From JAEWWD01 sp964440115 (GTDB lineage: Bacteria; Bacillota; Clostridia; Christensenellales; CAG-138), in the NCBI GenBank assembly GCA_964440115.1, contig CAYTPV010000010.1, forward strand, positions 92,476-156,475: a DNA stretch of 64,000 nucleotides. Direction: 5' to 3'. Made by a program: the position numbers and the translations under genes. Within the stretch, counting starts at the first letter, position 1; each line of letters starts with the position of its first letter. The notes under the pieces were generated by a model. It was not told the origin of the DNA and ran no database searches. It was given only the letters and a program-made list of their open reading frames with translations. Shown one piece after another: positions 43,375-52,333 of this stretch.

Positions 43375-43439
43375 CTCAATGTGCGTTTTCAGAGTTCCGT
43401 TCATCTGTTACGAGGTGTTAGTATTAGCGTACTCCGCGC

Positions 43440-45197
43440 TTACTGCTGCGCTTCAAACTTTTTTAACCACTCATTTGTCATTTCGTTGTACTTCCGCTGT
43501 GCTTCATAAGCCGTAGCTTCGTCCAACAATCCATGCATACTCGGCGTCTCGAAGAAGCGTTTTGGGAAGCGTACCTTATCCTGTTCAAACCCCATAGCAC
43601 GCTTCACCCGCAGCTTCGTTGCGTATATCTTCTGCGCAATCTTGCTCAGATCTTCATCCGTATATTCATATCCTATCGAGCTGAGCGCGGCAAGTATCGT
43701 TGGCCGGTCATAAACCTTTCTGGCAAACAGACACATAATGAGGGAGTTGAGCATGCACCGTTCAACTTCTTCTTTGAAGATCTTCTCAACCACTTCGTCG
43801 GCGTTCAACTTTTTCATGCCTTGATCGATCGAATACCCCCCGTTGCACAAATGCGAATGCCTCGCCCCGCAGGACATCCCCACCAGAGAGCCATACCCGG
43901 TATGGTAGCCCGCCATTTCATTCCCGCCGATGTGCATGGCAAAGTCTTCTCCGCCATAAATAGAGGACGCGTGTTTTACGCCTTTGGCTAAAGCCGCATA
44001 GAAGTCGTTTTCAATATTCGCAATATATCGGAGCGCCTTCACATAGTTATCCTTGTTGCCAAAAGCGAGCGGAACAATGGTTTGCTGTTCGTTCACGATG
44101 CCTCTTTGGAACGCTTCCGTTGCCCAGCCCAACACCACGCCCGCCGACATAGCATCCATTCCCAGCTCTTCTACTTCATCAATAAGCTCGAGAATGTCTA
44201 CCGTTGACTTAATGCCAATATAGCTGCCCAGCGCAAAAATCAATTCATAATCGTAACTTACACTAATTGATTCATATTCATGTCCTTTGTCGAATTCCCT
44301 GCGGAATTGTCCGATATGGATGCAGCCAACCGGGCACCCGGTGCATGCCATCTTGCGCACCAGATTGTCTTTCGCAAATTTTTCGCCCGAAATATTTTCT
44401 CCGTACTCAAACACAGTCTGCTTGAGGTTCTTCGTGGGCAACGCACCGACGGCATTCAAGGGCTCGACGTTGATAGGCGTACCCAGGTCATGGTACTTTT
44501 GCATCAGTTCGGTTTCTGTGCATTTTTTGTAGATTTCGCGATACACGGCCCAATACGCCTTGAAGTTGGTAATAGGTATTGAGTTCGTGCCGAACACCTG
44601 CATTGCCTTAAGGTTCTTGCTGCCCATGGAGGCGCCCAAACCGAGACGTCCGAAATGGCGGTAGGTGTCAACGCATACACTCGCATAAGTCACGCCATTT
44701 TCTCCGGCAGGGCCAATGCGTATGATACTTCGCTTTCCTCTGCCGGGTTCGCGCTCCCGGATAATGCGTCCAATCTCATTGCTGGGAATGCCCCATATGG
44801 CGCGTGCGTCCTTAAAAAAAACATTATCCGATCGAATAGAAATATACATGGGTTTCGTTGCCCTACCGGTGAGAACGATGGCATCGTAACCTGCGTGCAT
44901 CATGGCAAACGCAAGGCGGCCGCCTGCGTAGCTCTCCCCCAATTCACCGGTGTGGGGTGAATAAAACACAGCCACGGTTTTCGTTAATACCGGGAAAATG
45001 GTGCTTGCAATGCCAATGGCGAATATGATGGGCTGCTTTTCGTGCAGCGGGGGCAGCTCGGGATGAAAATTCTCCTCAAACAGCTTCATAGCAATGCCCA
45101 CACCACCGAGGTATTCGTTGAGATCTTCACGCTTTTCAATTCTAATCTTCTGCGTCTCAAGATTTATAAATAAAATGCGCTTATACTTATCAAGCAT
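43440..45197 (-). CDS. Tungsten-containing aldehyde:ferredoxin oxidoreductase 2
   Basis: 585-residue AOR-family catalytic subunit, diverged from AOR1. It has 'RILFINLETQKI' at the start, 'GRLAFAMMHAGYDAIVLTG', 'GRLGLGASMGSKNLKAMQ' and cluster ligands 'CTGCPVGC' near residue 285 with a distal Cys near 500 ('LIMCLFARK'). The ATG at 45,197 is preferred, with GGAGG nine bases upstream; it overlaps the ferredoxin stop. No NADH module accompanies it, so it is probably a ferredoxin-linked two-subunit enzyme. Confidence 0.92.
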   Translation of the reverse strand: MLDKYKRILFINLETQKIRIEKREDLNEYLGGVGIAMKLFEENFHPELPPLHEKQPIIFAIGIASTIFPVLTKTVAVFYSPHTGELGESYAGGRLAFAMMHAGYDAIVLTGRATKPMYISIRSDNVFFKDARAIWGIPSNEIGRIIREREPGRGKRSIIRIGPAGENGVTYASVCVDTYRHFGRLGLGASMGSKNLKAMQVFGTNSIPITNFKAYWAVYREIYKKCTETELMQKYHDLGTPINVEPLNAVGALPTKNLKQTVFEYGENISGEKFAKDNLVRKMACTGCPVGCIHIGQFRREFDKGHEYESISVSYDYELIFALGSYIGIKSTVDILELIDEVEELGMDAMSAGVVLGWATEAFQRGIVNEQQTIVPLAFGNKDNYVKALRYIANIENDFYAALAKGVKHASSIYGGEDFAMHIGGNEMAGYHTGYGSLVGMSCGARHSHLCNGGYSIDQGMKKLNADEVVEKIFKEEVERCMLNSLIMCLFARKVYDRPTILAALSSIGYEYTDEDLSKIAQKIYATKLRVKRAMGFEQDKVRFPKRFFETPSMHGLLDEATAYEAQRKYNEMTNEWLKKFEAQQ

Positions 45198-45198
45198 G

Positions 45199-45609
45199 TT
45201 ACTCAACCTCCTCCATTGTCAGGCATTCGTGCGGACAGAACTGGGCGCAAACGCCGCAATGCTTGCAGATAATAGGCTTGAGTTCGTCCTCATCGAAATT
45301 GACTGCACCTACGATGCATGCGTCGATACACCGACGGCAGCCAATGCACTTGTCTTTGTCAAGAATAACGCCGCCACCCTTGCGCGGCGTGAGCGCCTCG
45401 GTCGGGCAAGCTTCCGCGCATGCACGCTCGCCTGTACAGGCATTACACACAATGCCTACGAAGCTGCTTGTCATGCCGCCCACCGTGCGAACACGTATGG
45501 CGCTTTTAAAGGTGCTGTGTTCCTTTTTGTTGACTGCCGCGCAAGTCAGCATGCAGGTAAAGCAGCCAAGGCACTTGTTCATTCCTGTGGCCCGTAGTAC
45601 TTTTGGCAT
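45199..45609 (-). CDS. 4Fe-4S ferredoxin subunit of AOR2 complex
   Basis: 136 residues with polyferredoxin cysteine groups: 'CLGCFTCMLTC' (residues 14-24), 'CNACTGERACAEAC', 'CIGCRRCIDAC' and 'CKHCGVCAQFC'. It is related to the 37,548-38,027 protein and is the electron-transfer partner of AOR2, whose start it overlaps. Confidence 0.91.
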   Translation of the reverse strand: MPKVLRATGMNKCLGCFTCMLTCAAVNKKEHSTFKSAIRVRTVGGMTSSFVGIVCNACTGERACAEACPTEALTPRKGGGVILDKDKCIGCRRCIDACIVGAVNFDEDELKPIICKHCGVCAQFCPHECLTMEEVE

Positions 45610-45636
45610 AATTCCACCTCTATTTGAATTTTAACA

Positions 45637-45906
45637 TTATCCGCCAATGATCTGCCCGATCAGTTGCAATTCCTGTCCGTCGTAAAGCATCTCGTCTGTT
45701 TGCAGCACGCGCCCTTGCGACGCTACAAGGATACTCCCGGACAAATCGTGTGTTACTTCGTCGCAGTAGCTTTTGAGATACTCCTCCCAGCGTTCATAAA
45801 CAACTTTAAGCAATGCGCCGACATCAGCGTCGTCCCAAAGCTCGATTGCCGTAAACTCTCGCGGCAACAACTGCCCAAATGCTACAAACTTAATATAAAC
45901 CTTCAT
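45637..45906 (-). CDS. MoaD/ThiS-family sulfur carrier 2
   Basis: 89 residues from the ATG at 45,906 ('MKVYIKFVAFGQLLP') to a terminal Gly-Gly ('QLIGQIIGG'). Second MoaD-like protein of the block; each AOR operon has its own. The single ThiF-like enzyme at 52.3 kb could activate both. Confidence 0.87.
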   Translation of the reverse strand: MKVYIKFVAFGQLLPREFTAIELWDDADVGALLKVVYERWEEYLKSYCDEVTHDLSGSILVASQGRVLQTDEMLYDGQELQLIGQIIGG

Positions 45907-45981
45907 AACAGCACCAAAAACGTCATGCCCTATATTATAAACTGGTTTTGTGTGTTTGGATAGTGATTTATTTATCAATAA

Positions 45982-45998
45982 GTATGCTGTAAGCATAC
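45982..45998. promoter_or_regulatory. Palindrome upstream of the MoaD2-ferredoxin-AOR2 operon
   Basis: GTATGCT-n3-AGCATAC inverted repeat 76 bp before the MoaD2 start, between the MOSC terminator and the gene. Its position suits an operator or promoter-proximal control site. Confidence 0.45.
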
Positions 45999-46009
45999 CT
46001 ATTCAATAA

Positions 46010-46044
46010 AAAATCGGCTGACAGCACAGCTTCAAGCCGATTTT
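46010..46044 (-). terminator. Terminator after the MOSC gene
   Basis: AAAATCGGCT/AGCCGATTTT stem followed on the minus strand by a T-rich tract. It ends the Tup-MoeA-MOSC transcript and suggests the MoaD2-AOR2 genes have their own promoter. Confidence 0.8.
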
Positions 46045-46067
46045 CGTTAGCAGGACCAGTTTATTCC

Positions 46068-46499
46068 TTAAAGAACAGAAATTCCATCACCGCGATGTAC
46101 AATGCCGCTTTTGAGCACTCTCGCGAAGATAACTTCCTTTGGCAGAACGCAGTCCTCCATATTGTGGAATATGGCGCATTTCTGGTGACACTCTTTGCCA
46201 ATTTGCGTCACCTCAAATACACAATCGGCAATGGCAAACCGCGCGCCGATATGCAATTCGTAAAGCATGATCCCCTGTGTGGTGATATTCTCGGTAAACT
46301 TTCCCGTACACAGTCCTCTCATACTCAGGGCGTCCATCTTGTCAATGCTCTCCTGCCCACGCAGGCTCACCTGCCGATGCCAATTTCCGCCGTGGGCATC
46401 GCCCTTGAGTCCGAAATCAACCAGGAATTCGCCCTCAGGTATGGTTACACTGGGTACGCCTTTTTGTGTAATGATGTTTATCGCTGTTACTTTCGGCAT
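46068..46499 (-). CDS. MOSC-domain protein
   Basis: 143 residues, a stand-alone MOSC beta-barrel. It has 'GLKGDAHGGNWHRQVSLRGQ' near residues 30-49 and the conserved cysteines in 'GKECHQKC' near residue 107. MOSC domains handle sulfur or the molybdenum/tungsten cofactor in final maturation steps. Encoded just after the MoeA-fusion gene. Confidence 0.9.
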   Translation of the reverse strand: MPKVTAINIITQKGVPSVTIPEGEFLVDFGLKGDAHGGNWHRQVSLRGQESIDKMDALSMRGLCTGKFTENITTQGIMLYELHIGARFAIADCVFEVTQIGKECHQKCAIFHNMEDCVLPKEVIFARVLKSGIVHRGDGISVL

Positions 46500-46531
46500 T
46501 GCTTAATCCAATCACCCGTGCCAAAACACCT

Positions 46532-48460
46532 TCACCAATCGATCCTACGCACGGTACCCGGCTTGCCAAGCACATAGCCACCCATTTTGATGAGCCGTCT
46601 GGCGAACGCCTCGCTGCTTAAGATGTCCAGAAATTTCCTAACAAGAGGGTCATCAAAGGCGCTTTGAGAAACAAGCAAATCATACTGTTCCTTGCAAACG
46701 GGAATAAAATCAAGGTCGTATATCTTTGCCGCAGAAAAAATGCCCAGTCCAGCATGTGCACTGCCCGCCGCGACCAGCGCCGCAACGGAAGTGTGGGTAT
46801 ATTCTTCGCGGTCATAACCGTAAATTGTTTGCGTATTGATGTGTTCGATTTTCGCCAGATAATCGCACAATATGCGTGTGCCGCTTCCCTTTTGCCGATT
46901 TACATAGGAAAGGTTCTGCTCTGCAATCTGCGCAAACCCCTTTATACCTTTGGGGTTGCCTTTAGGCACCATGAAGCCCTGCAAACGCCCGACGCCTTCA
47001 ACAAGCACAACACCGCCTGACGGAAAGTACTTTTTAAGATAGGGGATATTATACGTTCCGGTTTCCTCGTCCAGTAGATGGATGCCGCCCAAATGTGCCT
47101 CACCGCGCTTAACCGCCATGATACCGCCCATACTGCCGACATGTGAGGAGGCAACTGCAATGGAATTGTCCCGCAGCCGCATCAAATCAGCTACTTCATC
47201 AATAAGTGGGTCGTGGCTTCCTACCACGCATACGGTATTCTGCACTTCTTCCATCGGTCGCAACAAGGTTACTCGGGCAGCCTCACCCGCCTCGATGCCC
47301 TCGCAATCCTGCGGAACGTCGAGAATGGCATCCGCCTTCACAAACGAGGTAATCACACCCGCACCTCGGCTGAGCGGGACTGCCGCCAGCTTCCCGTTTA
47401 CAGCGCTCAATCGAACACGCACGAATTCGCGATATTTTAGAGAGGAATTGACCCGTCGTGCCAGTACCGCCTCCGCCTTGACCTGTTCCCTGGATGCAGC
47501 ACCGCACAGGGCATCGATGACACCTTTGAACAGCTTCTCCAGAACTATAATTCCCGAAACAGGATATCCCGGCGCACCTAAAACCGGAGTGGAACCGCAG
47601 TTGCCAAGAATAGCCGGCTTTCCGGGCTTAATCGCTATACCATGCAGGTAAACCTCCCCGACTGAGCGGATAGCCCCCGCAGAAAAGTCCTCCCGGCCTG
47701 CAGACGAGCCGGCAACTAAAATCACCGCGTCACATTCTTTGACCGAGGTCTCCAATGCCTGCCGGATCAGATCCGGTTTGTCCTTAACGATAGAATATGT
47801 CTTCGAAAGCGCCCCCCACTGCATCAGCATGCCTGAAAATATGGTCGAATTGAATTCCATTATTTCGCCCTGCTTCAGATTCTCGCTGGGAGGAACAATC
47901 TCATCTCCTGTCGGGATGATGCCGACGAGCGGTCTTTTCACAACCTCAAGTGAAAGCACGCCACTCGCGAGCATTGCGCCCATTGCGGCGGGCGTAATCG
48001 TCGTCAGCGAGGGCAGCAGCATGTCACCCGCACAGATATCTTCCCCAATCTGTCGCACGTTCTGCCAAGGCGCGACAGCGGAAAACAACCGGATACCAAT
48101 GCCTTCCTGCTCTGCTTCGCCGCTTTCCACGATATCCTCAATCATCACAACTGCGTCACAGTCCGCAGGCAAAGGATCTCCCGTGTCTACACGGTAAAAA
48201 TCGCTTTCAGAGAGCTGAATGGGTGTTGTCTCTGTCGCGCCGAACGTAAGCGCTGCATGGATGGCAATGCCATCCATCGCACACGCGTTGTAATGCGGTA
48301 CACAAAGCTTTGCATACACAGCTGAAGCGGTCACGCGGCCCAGTGCCTCTGATACTGCAATGCATTCTGTCTTGTATGAGAGACCTGCAGCAGAAAGATG
48401 CTTCATATAGCCAGCCGCCGCCTCGTCTAGCGGCACATTCGTAAGATACTGGTAATTCAA
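46532..48460 (-). CDS. MoeA-type molybdopterin molybdenumtransferase fused to a PBP-like domain
   Basis: 642 residues in two parts. Residues 1-410 are MoeA (metal insertion into molybdopterin): 'VPHYNACAMDGIAI', 'DTGDPLPADCDAVVMIEDI', 'GIIPTGDEIV', 'VAGSSAGREDF' and 'ILGAPGYPVSGIIV'. Residues 425-640 form a periplasmic-binding-protein-like domain ('VVGSHDPLIDEVADLM', 'SHVGSMGGIMAVKRGEAHLG', 'GSGTRILCDYL') that may bind the oxyanion or a cofactor. Start at TTG 48,460 behind GAGGGAG. It immediately follows a second, normal MoeA gene. Confidence 0.92.
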   Translation of the reverse strand: MNYQYLTNVPLDEAAAGYMKHLSAAGLSYKTECIAVSEALGRVTASAVYAKLCVPHYNACAMDGIAIHAALTFGATETTPIQLSESDFYRVDTGDPLPADCDAVVMIEDIVESGEAEQEGIGIRLFSAVAPWQNVRQIGEDICAGDMLLPSLTTITPAAMGAMLASGVLSLEVVKRPLVGIIPTGDEIVPPSENLKQGEIMEFNSTIFSGMLMQWGALSKTYSIVKDKPDLIRQALETSVKECDAVILVAGSSAGREDFSAGAIRSVGEVYLHGIAIKPGKPAILGNCGSTPVLGAPGYPVSGIIVLEKLFKGVIDALCGAASREQVKAEAVLARRVNSSLKYREFVRVRLSAVNGKLAAVPLSRGAGVITSFVKADAILDVPQDCEGIEAGEAARVTLLRPMEEVQNTVCVVGSHDPLIDEVADLMRLRDNSIAVASSHVGSMGGIMAVKRGEAHLGGIHLLDEETGTYNIPYLKKYFPSGGVVLVEGVGRLQGFMVPKGNPKGIKGFAQIAEQNLSYVNRQKGSGTRILCDYLAKIEHINTQTIYGYDREEYTHTSVAALVAAGSAHAGLGIFSAAKIYDLDFIPVCKEQYDLLVSQSAFDDPLVRKFLDILSSEAFARRLIKMGGYVLGKPGTVRRIDW

Positions 48461-48470
48461 TGTAACTCCC

Positions 48471-49685
48471 TCACATTATCAGTACGTCCACTTGCGTGTT
48501 AGCCATCAGTCCTTCGCAGTCACGTTCGATGCGAACATACCCATCTGCATCGGCAAGCACCGTTATCATACCTGATTTTCCGTATACCGGCTTTGCAATA
48601 TATCCGTCTTCGCCGGCAAAGAGTTTTACGCTCACATACTCCTCCCGACCGTGGTTAGAGGGCAGATTATCCGTAAGCCGCGCCTGAACTATCCGTGGCA
48701 ACCCTTCCTTTGCCCCCAGCATTGCATCAATCAGAGGGCGCACAAACTGGCAAAAACTAAAATAAGCTGACACAGGATGCCCCGGCAGCCCAAATATCGG
48801 CTTGTTTTCAACTGTGCCGACGATTGTGGGTTTCCCCGGCTTAACAGCAATGCCGTGGAGCAGTACGCTGCCCAATTCGCCGATCACCTGATGAGTTGAG
48901 TCACGAGTTCCCACCGAACTGCCGCCCGACACCAACAGAAGGTCGCAGCATTTTATTGCGTCAGCTACTGCAATCTTTAATTTGTCGTATATGTCCGGGC
49001 AGATGCCAAATGATACCGGTTCCCCGCCCGCCTGTATCACGCCGGCGCAGAGCGTATAGGAGTTAATATCCCGCACCTGCGAATCCTGCAACACCTCATC
49101 GATTTCCGCCAGTTCATCGCCTGTCGAAAGTATCCCAACGACTGGCTTTTTTCGGACGTCAACGCAAGGATAACCGAGCGCCGCCAGTACGCCGATATCC
49201 TGCGGACGCAGAACACGGCCTTTTTCAAGCACCCGTTTTCCTACCTTTACGTCATCGCCCTTAAACACGATGTGTGCGCCAGGCGCTGAAGGTTTTGATA
49301 TGTAGCGCAGCCCGTCGCCATAATCCTCTGTGTATTCCATCATCACCATCGCGTCGGCGCCCAAAGGAATCTCGCCACCCGTAGGAACATATACGCATTC
49401 ACCGAAATCTACACGTACGCCGGGTTTTTGGCCAATGAGCACCTCGCCCGCCATACGCAGCATTGCAGGGATGGACTCCCCGCACCCGAATGTATCAGCC
49501 GCCACGACAGCATAACCGTCCACTGTTGATCGGTCAAACTGTGGTACGTTTTCCTGTGCAATTACATCATTTGCAAGCGCCCGGCCTAACGCCTGCGCAA
49601 TCCTGATATTTTCGTAAGGTAGTTCTCGTCCGAATGTGCTAAGAATGAGTTCAAGCGCTTCGGCCGGCTTTTTCACTGAGAACAT
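48471..49685 (-). CDS. MoeA molybdopterin molybdenumtransferase
   Basis: 404 residues, full-length MoeA. Motifs: 'VPQFDRSTVDGYAV' near residue 47, 'VPTGGEIPLGADAMVMMEYT', 'GILSTGDEL', 'LLVSGGSSVGTRDST' and 'PIFGLPGHPVSAYFSF'. It catalyses insertion of molybdate or tungstate into adenylated pterin. With TupABC upstream and AORs downstream, tungsten is the likely metal; two MoeA proteins may separate Mo from W insertion (inference). Confidence 0.94.
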   Translation of the reverse strand: MFSVKKPAEALELILSTFGRELPYENIRIAQALGRALANDVIAQENVPQFDRSTVDGYAVVAADTFGCGESIPAMLRMAGEVLIGQKPGVRVDFGECVYVPTGGEIPLGADAMVMMEYTEDYGDGLRYISKPSAPGAHIVFKGDDVKVGKRVLEKGRVLRPQDIGVLAALGYPCVDVRKKPVVGILSTGDELAEIDEVLQDSQVRDINSYTLCAGVIQAGGEPVSFGICPDIYDKLKIAVADAIKCCDLLLVSGGSSVGTRDSTHQVIGELGSVLLHGIAVKPGKPTIVGTVENKPIFGLPGHPVSAYFSFCQFVRPLIDAMLGAKEGLPRIVQARLTDNLPSNHGREEYVSVKLFAGEDGYIAKPVYGKSGMITVLADADGYVRIERDCEGLMANTQVDVLIM

Positions 49686-49707
49686 CGTCCCTCCGCAATA
49701 TGGTCAA

Positions 49708-50412
49708 TCAAAACTTCCAGTTGCGTAAAAATGCCTGTGCCCGTTCGTTCGCAGGCGAAAGAAGCACCGACTTTGCATCGCCGTACTCCACAATCTTCCC
49801 GGCATCCATAAAGAGCACAACGTCTGCCAATCGCATTGCCTGCGCAGGCGAGTGCGTTGCTACTACCAATGTACTGCGGGCTGCGTCGCAAAACTCTTTC
49901 AAGGCCTCCTCGATCATTTCTACACCCATGATATCGGTCGCAGAGGTAGGTTCATCAAGCAGCAACAGTTTGCGTGGCTGCAGCAGTACGCGCGCAAGCG
50001 CCACGCGCTGGGCCTCCCCACCCGAGAGCTTGTCTTCGCGCTCTTTTTGAAAGTCTTGCATACCGACCCGTTCGAGCGCCCGCAAAGCAAGTCTAAAATC
50101 CTGCGCCTGCGGATGCTCTGCCCCGATCAACACGCTTTTTTCAACGGGAAGCGCAAACGCGTACGGCTTTTGGGGCATATATGCGATGTCCTTTTTTTCA
50201 AAGTGTCCATCGCGAACAATATCACCTTCGTCTGCAGTCAGCAAGCCAGCCAGTATGCGCAGCAAGGTGGATTTCCCTGTTCCATTCGCCCCAAGCAATG
50301 CATAACGTTTTCCTTGCTCAAAACTGAACGAATCAATTCCCAACACCATGCGACCGCTGTAGTATTTTTTAATCCCTCGCAATTCAATGACGCTCTGCGT
50401 GTGTTCAGGCAT
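49708..50412 (-). CDS. tupC: Tungstate ABC importer, ATP-binding protein (TupC-like)
   Basis: Single ABC domain of about 234 residues. Walker A 'GANGTGKST' near residue 40, signature 'LSGGEAQRVALARVLL' and Walker B 'LLLDEPTSATD'. The ATG at 50,412 overlaps the permease stop by eight bases. It follows TupB and TupA in transcription order; symbol based on that context and on the TTTS-type binding protein. Confidence 0.9.
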   Translation of the reverse strand: MPEHTQSVIELRGIKKYYSGRMVLGIDSFSFEQGKRYALLGANGTGKSTLLRILAGLLTADEGDIVRDGHFEKKDIAYMPQKPYAFALPVEKSVLIGAEHPQAQDFRLALRALERVGMQDFQKEREDKLSGGEAQRVALARVLLQPRKLLLLDEPTSATDIMGVEMIEEALKEFCDAARSTLVVATHSPAQAMRLADVVLFMDAGKIVEYGDAKSVLLSPANERAQAFLRNWKF

Positions 50413-51088
50413 ACCAATCCTCTGAATAGCGCTGTGCAAGCGCGTTCACGACGAACGCTACCGCCAGAAGCAAAACACCAAGCAACAGCGCAAAATTAAA
50501 ATCGCCCTTATTCGTCTCAAGCAATATTGCGGTTGTCATAACTCGTGTTTTGTTTGCAATGTTACCTCCCACCATTGACACCGCACCGACTTCTGCGATC
50601 GACCTGCCAAAGCCCGTAAGCACTACCGAAACAAGCTGTGCACGGCATTCATTTACAATCAGCAAGAGTTCTTTACGCCGCCCGATCCCCAAACCGCGAG
50701 TGGTTTCCATCAAGGAGTTTGCCCGCGCCCCCGACGCTGCAGCTGTCATTACGATTACGACCGGCGTAATCAAAAGCACTTGCGCAATGACCATTGCCCT
50801 GACCGTAAACAAGAGCCCAAACGACCCCAGCGGCCCCCTGCGCGAAAGCAGCAAGAACACGACCAGACCCGCGACTACCGGCGGCACGCCCATCAACGTA
50901 TGTGTAAAGCGCATGATCAGTTTCTTTCCGAAAAAAGATCGGCTCCCCAGTAATACTCCAAGCGGTATGCCTAAAAGTGCGGAAATCGTGGTGCTGAAAA
51001 AAGACATGAGCAGCGTAACTCCCAATATCTGCGCAAGTTCGCTGCTCCTGTTTGTAAGTTGTTCAAGCATTTCCGATAAGGCTGACAT
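50405..51088 (-). CDS. tupB: Tungstate ABC importer, permease (TupB-like)
   Basis: 227-residue membrane permease with the EAA-like loop 'SLMETTRGLGIGRRKELLLI' and 'SIAEVGAVSMVGGNIANKTR', diagnostic for the TupB subgroup. Start ATG at 51,088 has GGGAGAAA upstream. Hydrophobic helices span most of the length. Confidence 0.92.
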   Translation of the reverse strand: MSALSEMLEQLTNRSSELAQILGVTLLMSFFSTTISALLGIPLGVLLGSRSFFGKKLIMRFTHTLMGVPPVVAGLVVFLLLSRRGPLGSFGLLFTVRAMVIAQVLLITPVVIVMTAAASGARANSLMETTRGLGIGRRKELLLIVNECRAQLVSVVLTGFGRSIAEVGAVSMVGGNIANKTRVMTTAILLETNKGDFNFALLLGVLLLAVAFVVNALAQRYSEDWYA

Positions 51089-51175
51089 CGTTTCTCCCGA
51101 TCTCTGCAAAAACCAGCAGAGAGTATGCTTTATACCAAATACAGTCTGTACAATCGGAAATAAACCTGTACTGTA

Positions 51176-52087
51176 CTATTCGCCCAGCAGAAAGAGCGGC
51201 TCGCCATATTTGTCTACTCCGTAATTCTCTATCATTTTTTTTGCCTGATCGCTCTGCATCCATGTGATAAATGCATTCGCGCCCTCAGCGTTCACGCCCG
51301 GGTTCTTTGCCGGGTTGACCGCGATCATGGAGTAGACGTTTTTCATATCTTTGGTTTCGCCAAGCAGAATGACAAGATCGCCCTTGTTCTCCATCGCTAG
51401 GAAGGTCGCCTTGTCCGTAAGGCAGTACCCCTTCATTTCTGCGGCTTGTACCAGACATGCGCCCATACCTTTTCCTGTAGAAACGTACCATTTCTCTTTA
51501 GCGGGATCGATCTGCGCCGCTGTCCAGATCTTCAGCTCAGCTTTGTTGGTACCCGAATCATCACCGCGTGATACAAAGACTGATTGGCTTGCAGCGATTG
51601 CTTTAAACGCATCGGCAGCAGAAGCTGCGCCGGTAATCTTTGCAGGATCGTCCTTCGGTCCTACGATAACAAAGAAGTTATGCATGAACGGGATGCGTTC
51701 AATGCCAAATCCTTTTGTGATAAACTCTTCTTCAGATGCCTTTGCGTGCACAAGCAAAACGTCGGCATCGCCAGTTTCGCCAAGCTTAATGGCCGCGCCA
51801 GTGCCGTTGGAAATGATCTCAAGCTTATAGCCCGTTTCCGCTTCGAAGGCATCTTTCAGAACTGGCAAAAGACCACTGTCGTTGACACTGGTCGTAGTGG
51901 AAAGGCGAAGCAGCGGATTTTTCGGAAGGGGTTGAGTCGTGGGTTCGGCTGTGGGTGCCGCCGTTGAAGCGACTTCGGGAACTGCTGTTTGAGACGGGGC
52001 AGGTGTCACTGCGGGGGCCGCTGGTGTGCAGGCGGTGAACAACGTGACTACCAAAAATACAGCCAAAAATAGAAAACACTTCTTCAT
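51176..52087 (-). CDS. tupA: Tungstate-binding lipoprotein (TupA-like)
   Basis: 303 residues. Lipoprotein signal 'MKKCFLFLAVFLVVTLFTAC' is followed by an Ala/Pro/Thr linker and a PBP-II domain with 'RLSTTTSVNDSGLL' near residue 64, the TTTS motif that marks tungstate-selective TupA, and 'SRGDDSGTNKAELKIW' for oxyanion binding. AAAGGAG seven bases before the ATG at 52,087 sets the start. First gene of a long minus-strand operon through MoeA and MOSC. Confidence 0.94.
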   Translation of the reverse strand: MKKCFLFLAVFLVVTLFTACTPAAPAVTPAPSQTAVPEVASTAAPTAEPTTQPLPKNPLLRLSTTTSVNDSGLLPVLKDAFEAETGYKLEIISNGTGAAIKLGETGDADVLLVHAKASEEEFITKGFGIERIPFMHNFFVIVGPKDDPAKITGAASAADAFKAIAASQSVFVSRGDDSGTNKAELKIWTAAQIDPAKEKWYVSTGKGMGACLVQAAEMKGYCLTDKATFLAMENKGDLVILLGETKDMKNVYSMIAVNPAKNPGVNAEGANAFITWMQSDQAKKMIENYGVDKYGEPLFLLGE

Positions 52088-52333
52088 ATAAGTTCTCCTT
52101 TTCAAGTATGGAAGGCATTGCAGTTTCCCACAATACCCTATCGGTCGGCACTCATGGCAGAATTGCTTTAGAGCGTTCGACTCATAGAGAATTTCTTACT
52201 AAAAATATACTACAGTATGATTACTTTTTCAATCGGCTTATTTACCTGCGATTTGCAGTTATGATAGTATTAGGTAACCTGTATAGCGGAAAATCACTCA
52301 ATCAAAATTGACGGGCAAAAAAACGAGGCAGAA

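Noticed and set aside
52088..52333. Second Moco/Tuco riboswitch upstream of tupA
   Set aside because: Neither strand shows the conserved CTCCG / AAAGGGTAAA / GCCTnnTTTGCAAAGG blocks.
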